Of a DNA stretch of 64,000 nucleotides, positions 44,831 to 57,779 are shown piece by piece. This stretch comes from Rhodamnia argentea (Eukaryota > Streptophyta > Magnoliopsida > Myrtales > Myrtaceae): assembly GCF_020921035.1 (NCBI RefSeq), contig NC_063152.1, positions 6,710,001 through 6,774,000 of the forward strand. The letters run 5' to 3'. A model generated the notes under the pieces. That model had not been told where the DNA came from. It did not search any database and was given only the letters and a program-made list of their open reading frames with translations. The first letter of the stretch is position 1, and every line of letters begins with the position of its first letter. Both the position numbers and the translations under genes were made by a program.

Positions 44831-45719
44831 TTCTTTCTTCTCTTCACACCGTCTATTTGACATGAAACGATGAGGAGATAAGTAATTTTAAAAAGCCCAA
44901 TGACTATCAATTAGGTAAACAACGATTTTTTAGCAAAGTAAGCAACGCTTTTGTCCCATTCACTCTTCTACACAAAGTGCACGACTTATTATTTCTCTTT
45001 AGTTGTACAAGTGATCCTCCAAACTCTTGAGTGGCTTAAGATTGCTTGCAATTTTCCGAGCATGAAGTCACACATCCTTCGAGTTTCTTGGGGTCTGCAT
45101 TAGAAGAAAGTACATAAAAACCCATATTATACATTTCCAAATATTGAAATACAATAAAAAAAAGATAATTAAAATAATTTTTATTAGGTATAAATGTATA
45201 ATGTTTCCTACAGACGATAATTAATCAATATCCACCTACACTAAGGAGTTTTTTTTTTTTTTTGGCTAGTTTTTCATGGTTTGCTTCTTTGGGAAAATGG
45301 GGCTAGAAAGATATTTTTCATTGTCAACAACAATAAGATCTATGTTTTTAAAAACTAGAATTCATTAAGACCTCAATCATCGTCATTGGCAATTCAAAGC
45401 TTGGAAAAAAGACTCCAAGTCCGAGAAAAATGTTTGGAGTTTCTTGTTAACAAGCATAGGAAACTAATTTCATGTCCAGCCAAGCAAAAGTAAATTCCAG
45501 GAAAAACGCAGGCATTTTCTAGAAAAAAATCAAGTTGTTTTCAAAGCAAATGGATCCCAGATGCACGAATAATAGATGTAATAAATTTTTATTCCACAAA
45601 ACAAAAGTAAAAATCTCTTTATTTTACGAACAGTCTAATGATATCGAACAAAAGTCGAAGGTTTTAGCCCATCGTAATCGATGAATGGAGAAGAACATAC
45701 ATCTTTTCTATTTAAAAGG

Positions 45720-46001
45720 TCAAGGTTTTGCTTTCGTACCAGCTTGCGGGTCAGAACATTTGGACGTCATGCAATCGAGGTCGCATTGGGTTCCGGGTGC
45801 CTCAGCCTCCGACGCTCCGACACAGTTCTTGTAGCACGAGACATAGCAGGCATTTGGGTGAGGGAACACAACACAAGACGACCAACAATTGGCCTTACAA
45901 AAGGTCGTTTTCAGTGATTGCACCTCGGCGGCGGATGCGCGCGAAGCTATCGTCGCCACCAGCATCAGCACCACTAAGGTAGCACAACTCTTGACATCCA
46001 T
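45720..46001 (-). CDS. Small secreted cysteine-rich protein, thionin-like
   Basis: This is a 93-residue precursor. A hydrophobic signal peptide covers about residues 1-25, with likely cleavage after RASAA. The mature part has nine cysteines (35, 39, 43, 52, 56, 60, 73, 77, 82) in two C-x3-C-x3-C blocks followed by C-x3-C-x4-C. This spacing is what I know from plant thionin-like proteins and, in part, from alpha-hairpinins. A secreted or vacuolar defence peptide is the expected role, by inference only, and antimicrobial or toxic activity cannot be read from the sequence. The frame is complete and intronless, with a well-placed TATA box 65-71 bp upstream. It sits between NLR2 and NLR3, inside a duplicated segment whose other copy lacks the gene. 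Confidence 0.8.
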   Translation of the reverse strand: MDVKSCATLVVLMLVATIASRASAAEVQSLKTTFCKANCWSSCVVFPHPNACYVSCYKNCVGASEAEAPGTQCDLDCMTSKCSDPQAGTKAKP

Positions 46002-46065
46002 GTCTGCTTTTCGTTTTCAAATGTGTAATTGAGTTTTTGGTGTAAGAGTGATGTGATTCCGCATC

Positions 46066-46072
46066 TTATATA
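46066..46072 (-). promoter_or_regulatory. TATA box of the thionin-like gene
   Basis: The minus strand reads CTATATAAG, 65-71 bp upstream of the ATG at 46001. This implies a leader of roughly 35-40 nt. The duplicated copy near 49437 reads TTAAATAG instead. Confidence 0.65.
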
Positions 46073-46255
46073 GACGGCCCGACAACTGCATAATGTTGAT
46101 TACACAGCTTATGCCATATTCATCTTGGGCAACAAATTGAATTGACCACTGCCAAAACAAGGAATGGGAAGGGAATGAGAAACTCAAATCTGGTTACCTA
46201 AATCTTGTTGCCTGATCCAGTAATTCCCAATGGGAGCATTTGCTTCCAAACTAGA

Positions 46256-46612
46256 AAAACAAGAATTAAGGAAATAATGCATCAGGAAAGAAAGGATATT
46301 TTATTCCCTTTTGACTGTTTCCATTATTCTCTGTGGCCATTTCTATATTCTAAACAGTGTTAAGTTTATTCCTGGAAAAAACCCGAATTAAGGAATTAAG
46401 GAAATAATGCATCGGGAAAGAAAGGATATTTTATTCCCTTTTGACCGTTTCGAGCATCTACTTCCAAATTAGAAAAGCAGGAATTAAGGAATAATGCATT
46501 GGGAAAGAAAGAATATTTTATCCCCTTTTGACTGTTTCCATTATTCTCTATGGCTAATTTCAATATTCTGAACAGTGTTAAGTTTATTCCTGAAAAAAAC
46601 CTGAATTAAGGA
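46256..46612. repeat. Local tandem repeat upstream of the thionin-like gene
   Basis: Three diverged copies of a unit containing GAATTAAGGAAATAATGCAT and GATATTTTATTCCCTTTTGA begin near 46264, 46390 and 46481. Two of them continue into a shared ACAGTGTTAAGTTTATTCCT. Confidence 0.85.
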
Positions 46613-46679
46613 GTTATCTAAACAGAGAAGGAAATTGTGCATATATGTAAACCATCAATGACAATTTTGTGAGGAAAAG

Positions 46680-46990
46680 TGTCAAAAAAATCATAAACCT
46701 ATTACATTGGTGCCAATTCAGTCCTAAACCTTTTATTGGCACCAATTCGGTCCTAAACCTTTTGCATTGATGCGATTTAGTCATAAACCTTTTATTGGTG
46801 CCAATTCAATCCTAAACCTTTTGTGGTAGTGCCAATGTAGTCATAAACCTTTTGTGTTTGTGCTAATTCTATTAATCGATTTAGGAGTGAATTAGCACCA
46901 ATGCAAAAGTTTAGGACTGAATTGACATCAATAAAAGGTTTAGGACTGAATTGGTACTAATGCAAAAGAATTATGACTTTTTTAATACTT
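46680..46990. repeat. Foldback element with internal tandem phrases
   Basis: The left part repeats CAATTCAGTCCTAAACCTTT-like phrases about every 35-40 bp. The right part carries their inverted complements (GGACTGAATTGGTACTAATG). The whole could form a long imperfect hairpin. Confidence 0.75.
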
Positions 46991-48289
46991 TTCCCCAATT
47001 TTGTATATTTAATGAAATTGAGTGAATTTAGTCGTATTCCAATGGAAATAACCTCCCCTTTTTTAAATTATAAATACCGGATTGGGGTAGACGGAATCTT
47101 TTGTTTCCAAATCATATGGGTACTTTACAAACTTAACCACAAGAATGAGATCCTTTCAGATTTATTTCCCTAATTGGATGCTTCATCTTAAAAGCCCTTA
47201 ATTATCCAACATTCCTCGACGCATCTAATAAATAGTTCCAAGTTATAAATATTGCTATGATTAACATATGGGTCAATTTAATAATATCATTTTTTTATTT
47301 TTTTATTCAATATTTTCTATTATTGGTGTTATTTCATTTTTAGTATTGTTATTATTTCCTATGGCTCTGACATATAAAAAATATTTAATTTATCCTTTAA
47401 ACTATTTAGATTACTAAAAAGTAGGAAGAATCAGCGCATAAAAAAGTATACGATTTTTGGTTGATATTAGCATATGTAATATAAATTTTTCATGATTTGA
47501 TTTGATTTTACTAGTAGTTGTAAGCCGCCAAAACGGCACCCAAAGATCACCATAGTTAGAGTCTAGAAACATAATAATGGTATAATGGGATTTGTGCTCC
47601 ATTGTTCTTAATGTGAACAATAACTATGCAAAGATCAAGTGCTTTTCTTTTATCAACCAATGTATCACTAGCTCAATAAGAGTGTCCCTCACGATACAAT
47701 TTTGTGACTACTTCTTATGTGTGGATGTTATGCATTCATTAGGCTTACAGTATACACTTGAGCACTATTTATAGAGTTTTCACCCATGCCATTTCATCAC
47801 GGGCCGAGCTGAACTCGGTCCACACGAGCTATGCCCATATTAGACCAACCCCGTAAAAGCGCAAATCACAATCTCAATAAATTTAGCCCACATCAGAAAA
47901 ATCTCTTACATTCTCTCACTTGAGTTATATTAATTAAAACTGTACTATATATGTGCACATTTATATAGGTTTAGAGATTATTCTTAACGGTCGATCCGAT
48001 ACAATAAAGTCTCAAATATCAAATCATGGTAATAACTACATCAATAGATACAGAGTCATCCATGGTTATGAATGCTTTTAACTCTATTGATATAAATTCA
48101 ATATGATAGCGTGACAAATGGATAATACTTCACAAAAAGTGATACCTTTTGTGTTATCCCCTTGTCGATCAACATTCTATCTCGTTAAGTGTCACAAAAT
48201 CTAATGTGTTACCGGATAATATCCTTATGGTTCCAATAAAGCCACAAACATATACTTAAGGCTAATGATTGAATGCCCCTAACCTTTAC
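46991..48289. other. AT-rich interval
   Basis: I see no gene. Part of the stretch (47800-48260) has loosely conserved phrases suggestive of retroelement debris, but nothing I can name. Confidence 0.4.
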
Positions 48290-49610
48290 TCAAGGTTTTA
48301 AAAATTCAATGACAATTAATTAGGAAAACAACGTTTTCTGGGCAAAGCAATGTGCACTTTGAATCTGGTATTGCTTTTGTCCGTACATTCTTCTCTATAC
48401 AAAGTACATAGCTTATTATTTAGCTTTGAATGTGAATGCAATCCTCCAAACTCTCGAGAGACCTAAAATTTCATGCAATTTTTCGAGCATGAAGTCAAAT
48501 AGCCTTTGATTTTCTTTGCGTCTGCAGTAAAAAAAAGTACATAAAAACCCATATTATATATTTCCAAATGTTGACATACAATAAAAAAAAATTAAAAGAG
48601 TTTTTATTAGGTATATTTTTCCTAGAGTCGATAATTAATCATTATCCACCCACACTAAGGTGTTTTTTTGCTGGTTTTTTTTTTCATCGTTTGTTTCTTT
48701 GGGAAAATGGCGTAAGAAAATATTTTTCATTGCCAAAAATAAGATCTATGCTTTTAAAAACTAGAATTCATTAAGGCTTCAATCATCGTCATTGGCCAAT
48801 CAAAGCTCGGAAAGAAAGACTCCGACGGCAGAAATATGTAGACCAAGTCCTTGTTCACCATTAACCATGCGGACTAACATAATTAGTAATTTACAAATCA
48901 TGCAATAACTTCTTCTCAATGCCCAAAATTGGGTACCGACGATCAATGCTGGACATGAAAAAAGAAATCCATTGTAGGCTGCAGAGTTTTCACTCCTCAT
49001 CGGTGAGTTGCTTCGGTCAATTGATCAATGAGAGAGTGTTGGCTTCAAGCAAAAAAGAAAGAGAGTGATCTTCTTGGCCTTGAAAGCGAAGAAGAGGATG
49101 AACTCCTTCGCTGGAGATTCTTCAAAAAATTCTTCATGAGGGTGGTCGTGGCGAGCCAATGCTGAGAAGAGAGATTGATTGAGAGGTACAAAGAGGATGA
49201 TGTCCAACAAAGAGGAGGAAGCGTTTTCTCCCCTTTTTTTTCTTCATTTTTTTATATTAGATATCCTATTCGGCTTTATCCCATTCCCTAGATGGGATTT
49301 TTTCATCCGGCTTATATCCGGATATATGCTAATCTAGTGTTCTTCTAAACACTGGATATGATAATTTTTATCTTATCCAGTCCACCAAACGCAACCTTAC
49401 TGTATTCTAATATAAGAGTGACGTGATTCTACACCTTAAATAGATACACGACGCCAGTCTAATGTTTATGATTAGCTTATGTGGTGATTTGTTCCTTAGA
49501 TGAAAAAGGCAAACCTTATCCATCTTGGGCAACCCATTGATTTGACCACGAGGACAGCAAGGAATGGGAAGGGAATGAAGAAAATCAAACCTGATTACCA
49601 TGCCTGAAAT
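48290..49610. repeat. Second copy of the 44.9-46.2 kb segment, without the thionin-like gene
   Basis: Homology covers about 48296-48800 (left part) and 49415-49600 (promoter and flank, with AAGAGTGACGTGATTCTACA and GGAATGGGAAGGGAATGAAG). Where the gene should be, the sequence is unrelated. It includes a stretch with GGATATATGCTAATCTAG and related inverted phrases (49255-49400) that looks like another small element. Confidence 0.75.
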
Positions 49611-51494
49611 GAAAAATGACAGCTGAATTTGTTGTCACATCCATTAATTCCCAGCTGTTAAGTGGGAGCATTTACTTCGAAATTAGAAGATCAAGAATTG
49701 AGGGAAATTATCAGATGGCTAAAACAGTATATTTTATCCAAGGTATAGAGAAAATTCCATTAAATTACATTGCACTTCTCGTAAATCATAGCAATAATTC
49801 CATTTCACGACAAAATCTTATGCAACTTTGTCAAACAAACTGTTTGACAACTCGAGAAGTTGATGTTTTATCTCGTGATATTGTCCTTTTTACGTAGTTA
49901 AACCCCATCCAATTGAAACCACGGAATTGACTTAAGTTGCTAAGTAATATTATTGTGCTTGTGGACTAGGCATAAGACATTGACTCTTTTTTCATTCCAT
50001 CAAATCAAAGTAATCTCATATGATCAACCCACTTAGGCTGTGGCACATCCTTCGACAAGTCGCGTAATCTAAGAGCTCGAAAATTACCGTCCTAAATGTG
50101 TTTACTAGGTATAAAAACATATAGACAACTTATCGGATTTATTTATGTATTTGGGTTTCCTAATTATAGAATATAGTGATAGAGTTAGATGGATTCTAAA
50201 TAGTAAATAGAGATGTGAGTTTCAAAGGCGCGGCATGTGGTTTGTTAAAGTAGGAGATTTGTTAAGACTAATGGAATATAATTTTCTGTTTACCTTTCTT
50301 CATTGATGAATTAGGGTCCATCTTATATCACACCTTGCTGGTATTCTTTTCCCCATTTTATTGTGAAGCTAAGCCTAAATTCGATTTTTTTTTTCATTGG
50401 TATGGTATGCAAAAAAATTCTTCTATGAATCAACCAACTCAACTTGATGAGCTTCATATTAAAATTAAGAAATATAAATCGTTACTTGAGTTTAAGTTCT
50501 TGCTTTGTCTCATAGATTACTCAGTTCATTTAGTTCACTCCTCTCACGGATTCGATCCTTCGAGAAGTCTCGATGCTCTCGAGGTGGCTTAAGACTTTTT
50601 GGAGCTCTCTACACACAGATTCACACAGCCTTCGACTTTCTTGGAATTGGCGACACAAGAAAGTGCATAAAAAACCGATTTAACATTCTTAAAGAGTGAA
50701 ATAAAATAGAAGAAGAAAACTAAAAGGACTTTTATTAGGTAAATTCCAAGGGAATGATGGTTATGAAAAATCATTATGAGCTCTAAAAATTTAATCACCT
50801 AGTAATAGTGCTACATAGAAATTTTTACGCTTTGATTAGTAAAAACAGAAAAGCTAGTATTAATATAATATTACGCAAGGAGTAAAAAAGTATAAGAATA
50901 GAGGTTGATTAGTAGATTAGGAGACAATAAAATAACAAGTAATAAGCAAATGGCACCGTTAAACTGAATTTTTTTAAAAAAAAAAGGCAATAACTTAAAC
51001 GGGTGGGGCCCCGCAGGGCTATCGGGGCGGGGCAAAGCGAGCCGGGTCTTCATGGGTCGATGCTGTATCGTCATCCCCATCCGCTAATGTGTGGGGAAAA
51101 GTCCTTTTTGTCCCTTCATATTTAGGCCATTAAAATGAATATTCATTAATTCCACGTAAATCAATTTCAAACCTTTGGATCAACCGACCGTCTCTAATTT
51201 GAACCAACAAGACCCGATTCCTCTTCTTCACATATTTCAACTTCTCATAACTCTCTCATCACCAAAGATGAAAAAAAGGAAATTCAAAATCTTCGTATTC
51301 ACTCTCAATTCGACAGATAAGCCGAAATTCTAACCTAGCCTCAATTGCCATACTTTCTCGCCAAAGAAAATGCCAATCTCGATCAAACAGTCTTCCTTTC
51401 CACAGCAAATCCAACGCGACCTTGATCGACCACTCCCATCCATCCTCCGAATCCCATTGAAGAAGGCCATTCTTCGGTGAAGTTCGAGCCCTCA
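49611..51494. other. Interval with dispersed repeats, no gene
   Basis: Positions 50020-50330 are homologous to 63290-63605 (TCTAAGAGCTCGAAAATT and AAAATATATGGACAACTCAT-type phrases), and 50505-50740 is a third partial copy of the 44.9-kb segment. No supported coding region is present. Confidence 0.55.
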
Positions 51495-52534
51495 AATTTG
51501 TTAGTATTTTTCGGTTGTCAAGCTAAACGGAGTTAATGGAAAGACTTGATTGCATCAATATAACAAGCTTTTAGGACTAAATTACATTTTGGTAGTTAAG
51601 TTTTTAGGACTTTTATTGCACTTATCCCTTAAAAGAGAAAGTTAAGTTGGCATGCGAAGAAATCAATAAAAAGAAAGATGGAACAATGAAGAAGAATAAA
51701 AAACTAATTCTGCCTCATCCATTTGAACCAAAAAGCTATTTCAGTTTCAATCGGTTAATTTAGAGCAAAGCAGGGCATTTGGGAACTCCTAGACTCGTCG
51801 CTTTTCTTCCATCCAAATCAAACCAAGCAAAGAATCGAAAGACCTTGTAGGGGCCATTGATTGAAATCTTTTGTGATATGTTGGGTCATCACTTTTAAAT
51901 TGGTAATTAATGACAAGCCCTTGTTTCCTAAAGATTTTAAAACAATCTCTCTCTCTTTTTTTTTTTTTTCCGTTAAGAAACCGTTTGGTTAGCGAAAATA
52001 TTTTCAATTTTCGTTTTCAATGAAAATGAGAATGAAAATAGTTTTATATTCTCAATTTCTATCCTCCTAAAACTCCGTTCGGCTTGTGAAGAGGAAAACT
52101 TTCGATAGAAATGAAATCATGAGAATATGTCTGGTTGTAATGTTTTCGGTAAGAGTACCTATCAGTCCATTTCAATTGCCCAATTGTCTATTAGATTACA
52201 ATCTATCGCCGAGAAAGACCAATAGATCAATCTCCCTAAGAAATTTTAGTTCCCAATCATACATAGCCAAAATGCATTCTAATGAATGTTTTAAGAGTTT
52301 TGAATTTATTAAATTTAATGTTCTTGTGCCGTAAGATTTAGATTAAGCAAAAAATAAATAAAAATTAAATGTTAATCGAGACAGCCAGACCATTTTAAGC
52401 TTCCATTAAAAAACAATTAGAGTGAGAAAGCAATTGCAAACGTGTGGAAAGTAGTAAATTCGACAGAGAACTTGTTTGCTTCCCTTTCTATGTGAAAGCG
52501 CAGAAAGTAAATTTGATACTATTATGGGTAATAT

Positions 52535-52535
<1 letters not shown>

Positions 52536-52580
<45 letters not shown>
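52536..52580. repeat. (AC)n-(AT)n microsatellite
   Basis: There are about 17 AC units followed by a short AT run. The matching site in arm A (35455-35482) is much shorter and interrupted. Confidence 0.95.
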
Positions 52581-52584
<4 letters not shown>

Positions 52585-52709
52585 CATATCTTTTGGGGAA
52601 CACCAAATTTAAATATAAATGTTATATCGATTGATAGATGAAAAATGGAAATGAAAAAAAGAAAGAGATATAGATGGGCTGCTTGCCAATGTTGGAGTTG
52701 AAATAATAA

Positions 52710-53090
52710 AAAAGGAAATTTTCAAAAAGGGCCTGAAGTGCCTTTGTTTTCTCAAATAAGGATCCGAAGTGGACCTTATTTCAAATAAGGGCATGAAGTA
52801 TTCTCATTGTTTTAAAGAATAACCCCACCAAAGGACATTTTTTTCCTTTTATTTTTTACAATTTGTTCATGTCTTTTTTCATTTTTTCTTATTTTCCTCT
52901 TCCCTCCCGTCGGACTCAGGCTAGGCTTGCCCCCGCCGGCGTCAGGCAAGGGTGGGGCTGGACGAGCGACCCTCACCCAACGTCGGCCAAGGCGAGGGTC
53001 GCCAGCATCGGCGAGACTCTCCCACTGGCCGTAGAGGAGAGGAAGGAGGGAAGGGCATTTGATGTAATGACCCAACCCGACGAGAGTGGT
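52710..53090. repeat. MITE with GC-rich core (copy 3, arm B)
   Basis: This is the reverse-complement counterpart of copy 2, with AAATAAGGATCCGAAGTGGA and the core CGTCGGCCAAGGCGAGGGTC. Confidence 0.55.
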
Positions 53091-54507
53091 AAGCGATGGC
53101 CGAAATTTGACTTACTCATTCCCACACGCTGCTGTTGTCTCTTACTGAAGCCCAGAATTGTTGATTGGCCCCCGAGAGATTTCAAAGCAAGTGGAACTCA
53201 CTTGCATTTCTCGAAGAGTTTGGATTGTGATCGCGAACCGGTTCAGCACACCCTTTATCGATTTGCCATTGGAAAAAGGGTAACTGGTATCAAGAGAGCT
53301 TCATGAACCGGAGACAACGAATGCGAATCGTCTCTGGTCTTTGGCTGAAGATCATAACGGCTATACTTAAAACCTGTTCCGACTAAACGGATCATTCTGT
53401 TTTATAAGCAATGGACTGAACTTTAAGGTTGTACTATGGTGCGACCCGACCATTGGTTTAACTTTTTGTTTTCTCTCTTTCAGGGTGAAAATGGTTTCAG
53501 CTTTGCACACAACACTAAAAGTACAGGGACCGTTTGTGGACGGAGCCCCCTCGACCTCATTCTCATGTTCAGGATGTCCAATTTGGGCAGTTCTGTCCAC
53601 TCTAGTTTAGTCATGAAATCAATCTGATGATGGCTTTGAGCAGATTACAAAAAAATTATTTGTTCGTGCGATTAGACTTTCTGCATTTATTTTCATAAGT
53701 TTAGTCTTAGGAGCAAAAGGAAAAGAAAGTTCTAATCTTCCCTTGGAAAAGTGAAGTAAAACAAATTCAAAACGAAAACGACATGGTTTTTCAAATGCAT
53801 TATTCTAGGAAACTCTTTAGGCAAACATAAGATTTGGTGGTGTGGCGCGATACCATTCGCTGTCCATGGATGAAAGATAAATATCGACATAAACAAATTC
53901 AAGTAAAGATAATCAAACAATATTTCTCATACAATACGAATTAGACAGTTTCTCCATAGAGAAATAATTCGCTAATACAAGCACATACGAAAAACAAAGA
54001 ACTGCACTCATTAAAGGAAAGAAAGAAACACATATAATATCAACGACCATTGTCTTCGCCCATTGAAATGAAAGAGATTGACAAAGGATTAGCATAGTGT
54101 ACATCCGAATCTCCCCAGAGATTCACGTGACCATGGGAGTTGACCTGCGCTCAAAAAAGGAAAAAGAAAAGAAGAAATGACATTTAAGAACTTTCACGAC
54201 ATTTAAGCAAGCATATTCGTATATATTAGCTTCATAATTTTTTTTCTTTGAAATATAAATAGCATTTTATATTTTAGCGAGAAAGAAAAAATACTTTTTA
54301 TTTTTGTTTAGCCATATAAATTTCATTTTTCTCCATTATATATTACATCTGTAAAAACAAAAAAGAACGTTTTGTGGCCATGGCTTCATTGTGCCCCTAA
54401 ATGCATTTTAAAAGAACGTTGTTGGAATCTTTTTTTTTTTTTCACTTTTACGTGTTCTGTTGTGAGAGTTATTGGACTAAATCGTAAAGTAAGGAAGGCC
54501 TCAATGA

Positions 54508-54510
<3 letters not shown>

Positions 54511-54564
<54 letters not shown>

Positions 54565-54565
54565 A
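54511..54565. repeat. (AT)n-(GT)n microsatellite
   Basis: About 15 AT units are followed by about 12 GT units. The counterpart in arm A (33446-33475) has only a short run. Confidence 0.95.
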
Positions 54566-54728
54566 GATACATTACAAACATAAGAAGAAAATACTTGTAA
54601 GAAGTTGAACCACATCACCTGAAAAATCGTCATTGTAAATATGTGCAACTCCTTTAATTAAACGTTAATTCGATCTAGGAATTAAGTGAATCCCTATGCA
54701 AACGAAGAAGAAATCGATAGATGCTTAC

Positions 54729-57270
54729 CTAATCCTCCGTCCATTGTACTTTTATAAGATCAAGTAGGATTCGAGGAATGTGAGCGATTTTGGGCCAATC
54801 CTTGCCGGTTGTCGGTCGACATCTCTCGCTCGGTTCGCCACAATCTTCGACATGTAATTCTTTGAGGGCATTGAGGGATTGGATTCCTTGCGGCATATAT
54901 GACAAATTGGGACATTGGATCAGGCGAATGAATCCGAGACATGTATGATTGGGCAGCCATTCGGATACAACAGTAAAGCTCGGGCAATCATAGACAGCAA
55001 AGGTCTCCATAGTGCAGGTAGACTTATCGAGACATTGGAGCAACTCCATCACTTGTTCAAACCTCGATATTGAAAGAGTACGAAGATTCAAAGGAAAGTT
55101 GGACTTGTTCTCCTCGGTCAACACGAGCTTACAATCATCAATGTTCAAGGTCTGTAGGGTAACCAATTCAGCAAAAGGCAGAGATATTGGTCCTCTACAA
55201 TTAAAAATTTCCAACGCATGAAGGCAAGTCAACCGGGAAGTGCTTTCAAACAAGGCTTGTAGATTTTGGCATCCATGGAGTCCCAAAATTTGTAGATTTT
55301 CTAGGTATTGTATCCCACTTTCTTGCAGACTCACCTGCTTTGTTGTTACAAATAGAAATCTGAGATTGACGAGCCTATCCATATTTTTGGGTAATTCGCC
55401 AAGCTCTAAGCAACCTTCGAGATATAAGTATAACAAACTTTGCAGCTCGCAAATGGTATCCGGAAGCTTCTTCAATCGCTTGTTCCCAGAGAGATTTAAC
55501 GACCTCAATTGCTTCAAGTTGCGTATAGAACTTGGTAGCTCCTCAAAAGTACCATCCATCAAATCTAGGTACCGTAAATGGTTACACTTGGAGATGCATG
55601 TTCTAGCGAATTCTCTAGTAATGACTCGATCATTAACATGGAGTGGAAGTATAATTGCACGAAGCCTCTTTGAAGTTGGCTTTCTCAAAAAAGGAGGGAC
55701 TTCATCAAAATTTGTGATTCCCTCTGACGAATTGCTAGGGAACGAAATGTAGCGAGTTCCTTCCGAAATCTCTTCAGTGTCTAAGCCAACAACGGAGCAG
55801 TCATTTCGTGCCACAATCGTTGCAAGAGAATGGACTAGGTCGTGCACTTTAAAAGTCAATATTGATTCGGACTCGTCAACTTCCTGGATCAAAGATCTCT
55901 TCCACAACTCTTTGACGTACTCAACACCAAAGTCTTCGTTTTCCGTTGTTGAACTAACGAGTCCTAAAGCCATCCATAAGTCATCTAAACGAACGCTATG
56001 AAATTCAAACCCTCTGGGGAAAAGCGAAAATGTGGCAAAACAACGCTTTAAGTGGCAGAAGGTCCTTTTTTGCTTCCACTAACTGCCATACCTCGCTATC
56101 TCTTATATGGGCCCAATACCGTACTTCGTCCTTTGTGAAAAGTAGACTCCCCAAAGTTTTCACAAGGAGAGGAACTCCTTGACATTTTTTGACAATGTCA
56201 TCTCCCATCTCAAGGAGATCAGGACGTGGGTGCTTTTCCTTTTGGTCGAAAGCCCATTTTTTGAACAAGGCCATGGAGTCTTCATGAGAAAGACCTTTTA
56301 GATTATGTGCCGGATGGTTACCCATTATAGAAGCGACTTCTGAACTGCACGTTGTCACAATTATCTTGCTTCCACTAGCTCCTTCGGTTAGCAAAGCTTT
56401 CAGTTCTTCCCATCTACTACGGTCGCTGCTCCATACATCATCCAAGACTAGTAGAAATTTCTTGTCTCTGATGATGTATCGCAAAGAGGTTTGCAATTGC
56501 TGAATGTCAAGGTTACTCAAGCTTTGACCAGTTGCATCTTTGATGATTCCTTCGATAGTTTTCTTTAAATCAAAGTCCTCAGGTACGCACACCCATAATC
56601 GCGACTCGAATTGCTTTTTCACATTATCATCGTTGTAAATTAATTTAGCTAGGGCTGTCTTGCCCATACCTCCTATTCCGACAATGGGAATCACCGAGAG
56701 ATTTTTCCGATCTGGTTGCATTAATATCTTAATTATCTTGTCCTTATCACTTTCTCTTCCGACGACATCCAACTTGTTTACGAACGAGTAAGTCATCTCT
56801 CGTGATCGCAAATGCACCACACCATTGTCGACACTCCGCACATTAAGATCAAACTAATTCTTTTCGACGGAAATTTTTGATAATGTCTCCCTAATCTCCT
56901 TGATCTTATGACTGATTTTTGCACGGCGTATCAGGGGATTAGAGAGAGAAAAGAAGCGGTGTACCTTCTCTTTGACGCCCCCATACCGATTGAGTACCCG
57001 CTTCCGTAAGGCTTCACACTCGAGTTCATCGAGCACATCCTCCGCATCATACAACACGTCTCGAAGCCGACGCAGCCACAGTTGCAGGCGGTGGTTCTTC
57101 GCCTGTTGCTCCTCAGCATCTAACAACACGGCTGTAATGGCATCCATCGTATCTTTAAACTCGTGGATCTGATCTTCGACGCTGTAAATTGCGACAGCTT
57201 CTTGGAACGCCGGAGATGCTATCTTCCCCAGCACACCCTGGGCAATGCTGAAAAGGAGTGATTCAGCCAT
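54729..57270 (-). pseudogene. NLR3: CC-NB-ARC-LRR pseudogene
   Basis: This is the arm-B counterpart of NLR1, nearly identical in the CC and LRR parts. Codon 139 is TAG (56854-56856) where NLR1 and NLR2 have CAG (Gln). About 35 bp are missing at 56053/56054, in the stretch coding for Leu-Lys-Leu-Ser-Tyr-Asp-His-Leu-Pro, just before RNBS-D. This shifts the frame so that the LRR part (55973-54729) continues in another phase. P-loop, kinase-2, RNBS-B and GVPLLVKTLG are still readable, so decay is recent. The locus cannot make a full-length receptor; only the N-terminal CC (138 aa) is open from the start codon. Confidence 0.93.
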
Positions 57271-57779
57271 GCTAGGTGACGGGGAAATTGATTCAGGCTA
57301 TTTGATTTGAGACGAATAAGAACACACAATGTCTTCCTCTCGTGAGTCAGCAGTTGATATGATGATGACTTGCTCACAAATGGATGAAAAGGAGGTTCTT
57401 TCCTTAACGAATGGCCTGCAAGCTAGCCGAAACATTTTTTGTAGCTTTTCTTTACCTTGCTTTCCTGAGAACAATAAGGAATTAAGGTTACTTCAAAGAC
57501 CCAATCTCGTCCAAGTATATACTCTTTACCCGCTTATATAATTCACCTGAGAAATGCTTTCATAATCAAACCATGCCAATCAAACCAAGCAAAGAATCAA
57601 AAGATAGCACATATTGATGGTGTTATGTATAAAGCAAGATGGAACAAAGTGAGATATGGACCAGACCTTGTACGGACCATGGATTGAACTCCTTTTGTGA
57701 TGTGTTGGTTCACTTATAAAAATTTTAATTAACGATGATCAACTCGTCTCGCAAAGATTTTAAAAGACTCTATTTTATT

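Larger units (their letters stand above)
44890..46230. repeat. Segment duplicated at 48290-49610 (copy carrying the thionin-like gene)
   Basis: Shared phrases in order include GTACATAAAAACCCATATTA, a poly-T followed by GGTTTT, AAAACTAGAATTCATTAA and, beyond the gene, CATCTTGGGCAACAAATTGA and AAGGAATGGGAAGGGAATGA. A third, shorter copy of the left part lies at 50505-50740. Confidence 0.8.

Noticed and set aside
49025-49210. Small frame in the gene-less copy of the thionin segment
   Set aside because: It has no signal peptide or cysteine pattern and is unlike the peptide it would replace.
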